This document shows, piece after piece, positions 10,883 through 20,669 of a stretch of 64,000 nt of DNA. Source of the DNA: Triatoma infestans (Eukaryota > Arthropoda > Insecta > Hemiptera > Reduviidae); NCBI GenBank assembly GCA_011037195.1, contig JAAEAF010003078.1, positions 1 to 64,000 on the forward strand. The letters are read 5' to 3'. The position numbers and the translations under genes were made by a program. Under the pieces are notes generated by a model that worked only from the letters and a program-made list of their open reading frames with translations, did no database searches and was not told where the DNA came from. Numbering within the stretch: position 1 is the first letter of the stretch; every line of letters starts with the position of its first letter.

Positions 10883-11859
10883 TTATTATTTTCAAGTCAG
10901 AATAAAGTTTATACTTGCTTCCACTTTTGTTTTTGTTATATAACTACCGAAACCATGCCCTAACACTTTCTTAAGTTTTTTTTAAATTTTGCTTCAGTAA
11001 TTCTAAATTGGCGTGCGATTCTTTGCCCACCCAGTATGCTTCACGTGTTAACAAACAATGCAGTCAATATGTTGGTATTAAAATCTCCACAATCTTAAAA
11101 CATCTCTCATAATCTTTCTATTAATTTATAACGACACTGACCATGAGATTTATTGATTCTTAATCTCTTATTAGATCCAGCAAAGCTTGACTTCTCGCTA
11201 CATGCTAAGCCGATTATGGCGTTGAGCTAACTCAAAACCTATGGCATTTTTAAAGACAGAAATAGCGGCTAATTTAACGCTATTCTCAAATCTATTTACC
11301 AGTTGCACAAAAAATTAGAGGTCACTGTAAATCATCGGTAATGAGAAAATGAAGATGCATTTTCTCAGCACTGCGAACCTCTACACCTATTTAAACGCTC
11401 CTTTAACATGTTACTACGTGTACAGTTAGAAATTAAAATCTGTTCTTTTATCGACAAATTAAGTTTCTTGTTCTTCAAGTTTATAAAGTTCTGCAATATC
11501 ATTGTAGGACCTTTACTATTAATAATAAATCTTATTTAGTGTTTATAATAAAGTCCAGTTGTGTAGAGGAGAATTAGATAGAAATGGTGTGAGGGTGGAT
11601 TTGGTGCAATGTTTGGTGAAGATTACGGTCCATGTGACACACAAGCTGTGTCCTCTCCGTCCGTATCCTAGTATTATTGTATACACTGGTTTATACGCTT
11701 CAGTTCTTTAGACATTGTTAGTAATTAATAAACTTAGAGACGTACAGTCTAAACTATTGGATTTACCCATTGGTCATTGCGACACATGCTTTATACATAC
11801 AAACCACACACACACACACACACCATACAAACGTATGCCCAGATGAAAATGTGCGTTAT
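10883..11859. other. No gene recognised
   Basis: AT-rich, with a short (AC)n run at 11807-11823 and no recognisable element. Frames are short and broken. Confidence 0.4.
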
Positions 11860-12380
11860 TGCTTAGTTGGCAAAACTAGCATAAAGCAAGTCTTGCAGAT
11901 GTCGCTATATTATGGAAAAGCGTATATTTATTGCTTATACAACAGCTGTGGTTAATTAGAAAATTACTAGGAAGTAAGAGAAGGTAAAAATAGAAAATAG
12001 AATGAATTAGATAAATCACTTTCAACCTTTGCTTAAATTTTTTAGCAAATTTTAAATATGCAATTTTTACCATAGCTCAAGAAAAAATATATAGGTTGCA
12101 ACGCCCTAAACTTAGGGGGTTTTCGTAATAAGAATTATTAGGACTAAAAGTTCTGGTTAGTAAAAAAGAAACTTAGCGCATATTTAACAGAAAAATGTCC
12201 AATTTAGGAAACAAGCTCATCTTAATATTCACCTGAAACGTATAGACGATTCATAAATTTAAGAAATCTTTGAAAGAATATTTGTTACTTTCTGAATGGG
12301 ATCTGTTGGAAACTTTTCATCAAGAAATCTTTATTAAATATATGAACTTTTCAATAAACTTCTTTTCAAATCAAAATAAT
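11860..12380 (+). repeat. Paralogous segment 2
   Basis: Collinear with segment 1. In place of the REP1 copy it has only a terminal remnant (ATTACTAGGAAGTAAGAGAAGG, 11966-11987). It has no LINE and no hAT-like element, so it represents the unoccupied form of those sites. Confidence 0.7.
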
Positions 12381-12802
12381 GTTTATACGTCAGAATATTG
12401 CAGGCTTGCTACCTCTCCGGGTTTGACCCGGAGATTCCGAAAGTGTCAGTGTGTTATATCCAGTCTCAGGGTTTAGTTATTATTTCTCCGGGGTTGTGTA
12501 AGTAAAATTGTAGAATACAAATGTAGAATATCGCGTGTATCACGTGTACAGTGTATGGAACACTAGCGCCGCGGTGGTCGGTGGCGGAGATGATAAAGAT
12601 AGTTTATCTTTAGCCGAATGTCATCATTCATTTTTTGCATCATTTTGTGGGACTTATCAATCAGCATATTTTACAGCTTGAAAATCAATCGGTAACAAGT
12701 CCCGAACTGCATGACATAATAATATATCTGAAAAATAAACTGGAGAATAGATTAGAAGATCAATTTTTCTGTACTAGAGTGAATACAAGTTTAGATTTCC
12801 TA
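12381..12802. other. No gene recognised
   Basis: Contains a GC-richer patch near 12560-12590 (GCGCCGCGGTGGTCGG). No coding or element signature recognised. Confidence 0.4.
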
Positions 12803-13280
12803 TGAAATGTTATTGATGTGATGTGTTGTTGTAGTTTGTGGTAGCTTGTAGTGGCTTGAGCGGTTTTGTAAAAGGGGCTTGTGTTTGTAAGTTTTAAGAG
12901 AGAGAAGTAATAAGAATAATTAAGAAAATACTGGTAGATTAAATTAAATATATTCTTTAAGGATATTTAATTCTATTCAATAACACAGGGTTATTAATTT
13001 ACTGAAATTACTTGGAATAAACTCTTATGTTTTAACTTATAACTGGCACAGTCCTGATGTGTTCTGCTTCGGTGTCTACAACAGACTGTATTTTAATAAT
13101 CAGATGCTTATCTGGAATAAAGGCAAATCTCTATCACTGGTACTGAGTTTAAGAGTGCGATTCCTGAAGCAAGTGTTCTGGCTTTGAAAGCAGAATGCAG
13201 ACTGTGTTGTTTGAAAGCAGAAGGCAGACTGTCCTGAATGGAATGCTCTCTCTAACAAAACCGTTGGCCAAGTCGCATTG
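12803..13280 (-). mobile_element. Partial LTR of the gypsy family (LTR-G)
   Basis: Reverse-oriented LTR similar to those at 50274 and 56162: TGAAATGTTATTGATGTG start, GAGCGGTTTTGTAAAAGG, TTAACTTATAACTGGCAC, CTGAAGCAAGTGTTCTGGC and GGAATGCTCTCTCTAAC blocks. The far end is not recognisable, so the boundary is approximate. No internal region is attached. Confidence 0.65.
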
Positions 13281-14719
13281 TATTTTGAACAAACGCTGTC
13301 TTTTACTTTTAATGACTAGACTGTGCATTCTTTATCAGGATAAAACCTTCGATTGTACAGGAAAGGTAATTTTTTTATTACATAACCTAAGTTGCGCGAC
13401 TTTGCTTATAAAAAGCCACCAATTTAACGAAACTTCGAAGTCTCATTGATACTTTGCTGTTTATCAGTTTTATGACTCCCATTTGAAAATTTAATCTCAT
13501 TCTTAAATAGGTGGTACCCCCCCCCCCCCGTTTGTACATTGAAGTTATATTAAAGTTGGTTTATAACAAAGTTAATCAATTTGCAAACGTTAAAGTGCTT
13601 TGTTTTTTTTTTCAATTGAAATAAATTAGTTAAGAATTTAACATTATCGACCAATAAGACTTTTCCATTTTTAACAAAACTCACTTTTTTTTCTTCAACA
13701 AAATCAATATAAATGTAAACAATACAAATTAAATCTAAAATAAACTTGTTAGGAAGCAAATGAAGTAATTATGAACAATGGTGTCGCTAAATTACTAAAG
13801 TAATTCTTCCAAAGCAGATTATTGTTTTAATATGAAATGATTCGGTTCTTTTAAGCACTAATAAAAGTGGGTAATAATTCGAAGAATATGGCAAATTGGG
13901 CTCATAAACTTAAGTGATTGGTCATGAAGACTTTATGACGGGCATTTCATTGCCACAATAGAAAGGTTTCCTTAACAGATTTTTGTTTTACTTTTTTTTT
14001 GTAAGTTTCTTTATTTAAATATGTTGAATTATTTTAATCATTTAACTCAACATTTTCAAATTCCATAAAAACGAAATATTGCTGGTTAGCAGTAGTATAC
14101 AGTAGGTTGAGATGCTATAAATCAGAGCAAGGACATTATAGGAGTTAGTGATTACTCATGCTTTGTGAATTTATTTTATATTAAAAGTCCTTTAAGGAAA
14201 GGATTGCCTTTTGTAATCATTGCATTATTTTCTAAGTACTAAGTATAACCTCCCAGTACACATAGTATTTTGAATGTTTATCTAGTCGATGACTTTCGCA
14301 TACTTTCGACCTAAGTCGAAACACACAATATTGGCGCTTTCTACATTACATTTTATGTGCTTGAAGGAGAAAGAGTATACAGTGATCTAAGAGTAACCGA
14401 ACGAAGAGGCATGATGTTAGTAACAAGAGATTGTATTATAACTTAAAGAACGGTGTGGATAGTTACAACTTCTGACGTTCTAACAGTTGATTAGCTTGTG
14501 GAGAACTCTATCGTCTGTTAAAGGACTTTTAGTAGGAATTGAGTGAACATTCCTATTGCTTCTTATAAGCAATTGCTTGGTTTCACTCTTAGAGAGTTAT
14601 GTTGCAAACTCCTCGATAATAGTTAGTAAGCTTTGATTGCTTGTACTTCCATACTAGTTGTTTTTTGGCCCCTTGGTCGCTTGGTTAGATTTCTTACATT
14701 CTTTAATGTGGAATTCAGA
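13281..14719. other. No gene recognised
   Basis: AT-rich sequence with a C-run at 13519-13529. No open frame with recognisable motifs. Confidence 0.4.
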
Positions 14720-15860
14720 CTAACTTAAGCACTGAAACGGTAAGTACCTGGATATGGTAAGTGACGTGATGCATTCACCACTTATACATGTGGAGAAGTG
14801 GTTACGGCTCGTCCGTAAATCTGGATAACAGTTCTGCAGTTTTATCTTCTGAGCAGTGAAGTTAAATATCTTGGAGCCTTCATCAACCGTAAGTTGAATT
14901 GGTGCCCTATATTGAGTATATCTGCACGAAAGCATAGAAGATCTATTGGCGATGCAGGAGAGTCGCAGGAAGGACATGGTGTATAAGGCCATAGACATAC
15001 ACTGGATTTTTGAGAAATTAGTCGAGACTAAGGTACTCTACGCCGCATTTGTGTGGGAGCCGGGAGTCCAGATAAAGAAGAAATGTCAGGATACTTCTTT
15101 ATCCTTCTTTATCTGCTGGGAGTACAACGCATGGTCATCGGCGTTGGAAGTTGCATTCGACATTACTGGAATCTCTAAAAATTGATTGTAAGGGAGGCAA
15201 TGAAAGGACATTTCAGGATGATATGCAAAGGAAAGTGGATGAGAACTTTTAGGGTAAGTCATACTAAGATTTAGGGCAAGTTAAGACAAGCTAACCAATT
15301 TCTTCTCTCCAAAATTAATGAGATAAGTATGAAGTGGGGGTTCGAGAGAGGTTACACGATCAGTAGTTGCAGTATAAGGGAGGACATCCTGAATGGCTAA
15401 TGGAAGAAAGGAATGACAATATTTGGTGTTTTTTTTCTGTTGTTTCCAGGCAAAAGAAATCTGGTTTGTCTTTGGCAGGAGCTCAGCTACAGGGGCTGAA
15501 CAAAGGAAGATCTGAGGCAGGGTATGGCCTCTGTTTTCCAGATTCATTGGTATCATTGAATGCTGCTGTACGGTGGAACAGTGGGCAGGGAGAATTTAAA
15601 GAGGTGAGGATATTTATGATAGTCAAGCTGCACTAAAAGCTTTGAATAAGCCGCGCTGGAGCTCTAATTTAGTGAGTGAATGTACGAGATTGTCATAATG
15701 GCCTAGCTCAGAGGAGCAGAATAGAGCTCTTCTGGATACCCGAGGGCGGACGAGTTGGCTAAGGTGGGATCATTACTATTGTTTCATGGTCCCGAGCTGT
15801 CAGCAAGCAATTTTGCAACAGGGAAATTAAATAATGGAGGAATAGGGAACGGAAGGGTGT
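14720..15860 (+). pseudogene. Decayed R1/I-like LINE (RT end and RNase H)
   Basis: Plus-strand translation with many stops and shifts. Near 14865 I read EVKYLGAFINRKLNW, the conserved block after the RT catalytic core in LINEs. Near 15600-15700 EVRIF-DSQAALKALNKP-WSS aligns with the RNase H of the LINE at 43294. ELFWIPE-G near 15728 and FHGPELSASNF near 15785 match its downstream part. The same family as 21245, 42730 and 43294, but older. Confidence 0.65.
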
Positions 15861-15904
15861 TTTCAGTTAAGAGATTTATGAAAGACACAAGTTAGGGAGA
15901 CTTG

Positions 15905-16675
15905 AATTACGGATTATGGGCGGCGGGCGAACGTCCGAAACCTTCGGGTTCGAATAAAGATGTAATGCAAGAAAGAGCTTTAAATGCCAGCGATATTTCC
16001 CATGATAGCCTGCTTCATTTTGTGTAGACGTCCTAGACGTCCTGTCTAATTTGTTAAATCCTCTCCTGGTAAGTGGAAAAATTAGGTTAGTGTCAAATTA
16101 TCAAAATTGAGTATTTCTTGGAAATATATGTTTTGGGGTCCCCTAAATATGAAACCAATGTTTTCAGTGAAATGGTATCTGTGTCTGCGTGAACAATAAA
16201 TCCCAAAAACGAATAATCGCAGAAAGTATAAAGTTGGTATCCCGTTTAGGTACTACCACCGCATCTAACACGAAGTTTCGGGTAAAATCATCACATATAT
16301 ACTGGCTACACACATAGATATCTAGCAATTTTAAAACTGAAACATTTTCATGAGAAAATAGATTTTTTTTATTTTTAAATTTAGAGAATTTTATAGAATT
16401 ATGGAGGATGGGCGAAGGCCCGAAAACAAAAGGAAGCAGGCTATCACGGAAAATATCTCTGAGACTTGAATTATCTTCTATTCCTTGAGTAGGATACAAT
16501 TGAGAGTTATGATAGTATATTGACTGGGGGATAGTCTTTGATAGCCAGCCTTTCTTTTACACAAAATAGACAGGACGTCTAGAAGGTCTACACAAAGTGT
16601 AGCGGGCTATCACGGAAAAATAACTCTGATGCATATAAAGCGCCTTTTTTGCATTACATCTTTATGCCTGTCTTG
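15905..16675. repeat. Inverted-repeat locus P1 with hammerhead-like motifs
   Basis: Left arm (about 15955-16060) and right arm (about 16545-16672) are inverted copies: AAAGATGTAATGCAA, GATAGCC(T/C)GCT and GACGTCCTGTCTA are shared. A third copy of the terminal block lies at about 16430-16465 in reverse. Two plus-strand motifs look like a hammerhead core with box 1 decayed: a GGGC-GAAG-GCCC stem followed by GAAAAC (16410-16427), and GGATTAT ... CGAACGTCC-GAAACC (15911-15942). The arms share GATAGCCTGCTTCATTTTGTG with locus P3. Confidence 0.6.
16060..16320 (-). repeat. Diverged REP1 end fragment
   Basis: Reverse right-module remnant: GTGTCAAATTATC, GGGGTCCCCTAAATATG, AAAAACGAATAATCGCAGAAAG and GTATCCCGTTTAGGTACTACC blocks. 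It lies between the arms of P1. Confidence 0.6.
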
Positions 16676-17404
16676 TCCTTTTTGCAATAACTCCAAGTCA
16701 ACTCTCTTCTATTGAATCATTTTAATTATTGACGTGATAGAAAGCTTCTTGTTTCTCATTGATTTTAAAAAGTGTGTCAATAAATGTTTAATATTATATA
16801 TAAATATTTCACTATTAATCCTTTTTGTCCAGATTAAAGTTAACAATAACTTCTGGCGTTTTGCAAATGAAGGGCGAGAAGGGATATGTACAGATGATGT
16901 TTGCAATGTAGGAACAATCAATAATATCGTACTAGGAGAGAGAGAGAGATGGTTAGATTTAGTGAAGGGTTGAACTGCTCAGCTTGATGCTTTGCCGTGC
17001 CGCTGCTTGAAGGGCTTCACTTAGATGAGCATTACCCATGAAGTGGTCATTATATTACTAGCCAATGGTAGGGGACTACAGCTCTTCTACTATGGCACGC
17101 TACACGCGCAATACTACAAAACAGTATTGAGTGTGTATGTGTGTACGTGTGTGTATGAATAACAGGGTGTTTGTGAACATCATTCTATAGAGTTATATGT
17201 ATTTATGTTCATAGTTATTTATGTATATATATATGTGTGTGTGTGTGTGTATTTGTGCTTGTGCCCCTATTTCAAAATGTTACAAGTAAAAAGGGTCTTT
17301 TGATAATCACAACAGCTGTCATCATAGAAACTTCTAGCTTCAACTAACTGTACGTACAGCATCCTCACATAACAAGCATTTGTAAATCTATAACTTTTCT
17401 TCTT
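16676..17404. other. No gene recognised
   Basis: Contains (GA)n at 16938-16949 and TG/TA microsatellites at 17130-17255. No element signature. Confidence 0.4.
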
Positions 17405-17650
17405 TCTCTTACACTCCTGGGTAAGTGGAAATATTGTGGATCGTGTCAAATATCCGAAATGGAGTATTTGTTGGAAATACATATTTTGAGGTCCCCTAAA
17501 TACGAAAACAATGTTTTTAGCGAATGGTCTCTCTCTGTGTGTGTTGTGAATAAAATATTCCTAAAACGAAAAAATCGCAGAAAGTTAAAGTTGGTATTCC
17601 TGTAGGTACTACCACCACATCTTTGGACTACAGTAATTAGTCTTACGACT
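17405..17650 (-). repeat. Diverged REP1 end fragment
   Basis: Reverse remnant: TCTTACACTCCTGGGTAAG hairpin relic, GATCGTGTCAAATATCC, GAGGTCCCCTAAATACG, (TG)n relic, AAAATCGCAGAAAG, TACTACCACCACATC. Confidence 0.6.
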
Positions 17651-17899
17651 TGCCTTTTTTTTTTTCTTTTCAAGATAAGAAACTTCTCAAACATACAACA
17701 TCAATCAGATATTGGCATCATCCCGAAGAGAAACATTTCGATAGTAAATTTTCAAAATACTATCCTATTAGAAGAAGTTTTTGATAAAAGTACCATTTTG
17801 GTAAACTAATTTAATATAAATACTAGTTACGTTTGGGCTTATTAATATTAATTAGGCTTATTTGCCTTGCAGAACCTTCTATTATTTAAGAAAGTTTTA

Positions 17900-18840
17900 A
17901 CAAATTATAATGAGATGTTTTTACGGCAATGGCCAGAGAAGTTTTTAAAGAAAAAAGAATTATTTGTTGCTCTACGTTTCGGATACTATTGGTGCCCTAC
18001 TTCAGTTAATTGAAATGCCGCGCCTTACTATAAACTTTTTCTTATCCCTTCCACTTTTTAACCGTTTTTTTTTTTTCTAAATTTTTAAAATACTCTCTCT
18101 TCATTTCAATGCCAATACGTTTTCAACGTACACTCCTCTCTAAAGGTATCTTTATCTTTTTTATTTTCTCTTGTTGTTAATGTTATGAAGAAATTTAGTG
18201 AGGATCGGTCAATTCAATTATGCCAACGTTTCGACAAAGTTTCCTGCCATTTATAAGCTTATTCAACCCAACTTTCAATTCTGTAGATGATTTAAGACAA
18301 GAAACTAGTAACTTTTAAATTTTCTTTTATTATATTTCTGCGATATAACAAAAATGTGTATGTTTTAAAAATTCTTTCTCCACATCTTCACGACTTTCTA
18401 TATATTAAAACCTTGATAAAGACAGGAAACTCTGTCCGATACGTTGGCATAATTGAATGTTTCTTTCTTGACCGATCCTCACCAGATTTCTTCATTATAT
18501 AAATCATCAACGGTCAACAAATACTTTTATACTTGTTTTTAATAACATTTCATTTAATTAACAGTTATTTCTGTGTTATAATTTCTTGTTTTTAATATCT
18601 TATGCTCAATCTGTTCTGTTGATATTTCTTTAATTTAAATTTTTCTGTTATTTTTTTATAAATCTATGCACTTTTTCTTCACTGTAATATTGTACAATAA
18701 TGTATCTTTTCTCCAATAAATTTTTTGCAGTGCTCCTGAAGAAAGGCACCAATGGTACCCAAAACGTAGAGCAACATAGAATTCTTTTTTCTTTAAAAAC
18801 TCTCTGGCCAATGCCGCATAAACATCTCATTTTATCAAGT
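17900..18840. repeat. Inverted-repeat locus P2 with four hammerhead-like motifs
   Basis: Two nested inverted pairs. The outer arms are 17900-18010 and 18720-18840 (ATGAGATGTTT, GGCCAGAGA, GTTTTTAAAGAAAAAAGAAT, GCTCTACGTTT). The inner arms are 18183-18262 and 18405-18500 (GAGGATCGGTCAA, ATTCAATTATGCCAACGT). The outer right arm, plus strand 18736-18766, reads CTGAAGA, a GGCACC/GGTACC stem, then AAAACG. The outer left arm gives the minus-strand equivalent with an intact GAAACG (17975-18005). The inner right arm reads TTGATAA, GACAG/CTGTC stem, CGATACG (18413-18443), and the inner left arm keeps GAAACG. No open frame. Confidence 0.65.
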
Positions 18841-19300
18841 TTCTTGTTTCTTTATTAGTTTTTTCATAATATTCTTCAACCACTCTATTTTCTAGAAACT
18901 TGGAAAGCTAACTGTACTTATAACAAAACAATCATTTTCATTTCGTTAATTTTTTGAAAAAATTTTCAGAGGTATTAATTTCTTGATTTTCAGAGGTTTC
19001 TGGTGTATATATGATGTTGAGCTTTTCAACTTCATTGAGTATTCATAGAAGAAGCGCTGTTGGTGTGGTTGCTTTTAGATTGCTACTATGTCCTAAGAAC
19101 CAAGTAAAAGTATGGTATTCCAAATAAGTTGAAAGTGCAAACATTTTAATTACAATGATAATGTTTTAATAAATCAAGATGAAATCAAATGAATCTTTTA
19201 AGATCAGATTTTTGAAATCATTTTTGACATTTTTATGAAAATGGCAGAACACCGCATATGTACAATTAATAATTTTTATTTTTTTTCTTAATATTTCTCT
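18841..19300. other. No gene recognised
   Basis: AT-rich, no element signature. A decayed REP1 end (CTTTCTAGTAAGAGAAAGG ... CGTGTCAAATTTTCG) follows at 19301-19400. Confidence 0.4.
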
Positions 19301-19469
19301 TTTACTTTCTAGTAAGAGAAAGGTCGTGTCAAATTTTCGATTTTTTTCTTTCCTTTTTTTACCAGGAATAATGTTCTGAGGTTTCCTGAGTTTCACTAAA
19401 GTGGCCTCCAAAATTACCACTTCAAAATAATGTATTGTAATATCTATATAATATTAATGTATACTAGAA

Positions 19470-20545
19470 TCAATAATAGAATCCCAAGTTGTTGTGGCTA
19501 GGACTGCAGAGCTCAAAAGCATCTGAGATATTTTACATTATAGCCCCTACTTCGAGAATTCGGGAGTTCACCCATCATCAGGATGTCTTGACAAAACAAT
19601 GTCATAACACACAGACTTGCACAGAGCAAAATCAGTTTATACACTGTTTTATTATAACCTAAACTGGTTAAGAAGGGGTTCTTTATATCTGGCTAAGATC
19701 ACATGTTGTTTCTATTTTTAAAAGGCATTGTATTTTTTGGTTCCTTTAAAAATTGGAAACATCAATAAGTGGTGGAGATATGAAACTTAAATTATGTTTG
19801 GAAGAAAATTTTACATTATTAAATAATTATTTATAGAGTATCAGATAACTTACGTGAATGTCGGATAGCATGATAATATTATTTTAATTATTTTGCAATA
19901 TATTTATTTATACTATCCTATGATCATTCACTTAGTTTTTATTAGTAATTATTCCAGGAAAGGGAATAACTAAGTGTTAGCATACTGGACTCTCAGGCGG
20001 AGGATCCGGGAGAAGTGAGCCTCTACAGCTCACTGTCTGTAACAAGAGAACACTGTCCGGAGGCCGGCAGTACACTGAGAAGGCTCCGGGCGCTAATGTC
20101 CATAGATATTGACGTACCTTAAATTAAATTAAAAAAAAAAAAATTATTCCACAATAGATTAACCACTGACGCAGTGGTTCTTTTGTGATAAAATATTGTT
20201 CCTATACTCTTAAGAATAACAATTTAAAATAAGATAGTATAAATAAATAACTAGTAATGTAAATTTACCACAAACGAAATTTAAGTTGCATATTTCCCAC
20301 TTATGTTGATGTTTCCATTTTTTAAGGAACCAAAAATACAATGCCTTTTAAAAAAATGGAAATAACATGTGGCCTTAGTCAGGTATAAAATATTGATTTT
20401 GTTCCATGCAAGTCTGTGTTATCATACTGTTTAGCAAGGCATCCTGATGATGTGCAAACCTCGGATACTGGGTCGATGACCACAAAATGAAGCAGAGGCT
20501 ATCTTGCAAAATATTTCTGATAGAATTCCAAATCTGTTAACAGAA
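19470..20545. repeat. Inverted-repeat locus P3 with hammerhead-like motifs
   Basis: Long inverted arms of about 300 bp: left 19510-19815, right 20262-20540. Shared blocks include AAAAGGCATTGTATTTTTGG, CATCATCAGGATG, ACACAGACTTGCA and AGATATTTTACATTATAGCC-like ends. The right arm has CTGATGA at 20444-20450. The left arm has CTGATGA on the minus strand (19575-19581), followed by a GGG/CCC stem and GAATTC in place of GAAAC. The loop holds a SINE (19956-20141). The ends resemble P1 (GCTTCATTTTGTG). Confidence 0.7.
19956..20141 (+). mobile_element. tRNA-derived SINE copy 2 (shortened)
   Basis: Same family as 10035-10270 with a deletion around the B box. The body GGAGGCCGGCAGTACACTGAG and A tail are intact. 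Exact duplication AATTATTCC at 19947-19955 and 20142-20150. Confidence 0.85.
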
Positions 20546-20669
20546 TAAGTTTTTGAGATTCAGGTTGAACTTTTCTCGGTAACGACCAACAGCGACTTTT
20601 CATGAACTTCAAATGCTTGACTGCAGAGATATAAACTTATCATTATTATTTGTAACATTTTGCCGAAAT

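Noticed and set aside
17900..20545. A Penelope-like RT or GIY-YIG endonuclease gene near the hammerhead-like arms
   Set aside because: I looked for frames between and beside the arms and found none longer than about 85 codons with any matching motif. The class assignment therefore stays a hypothesis.
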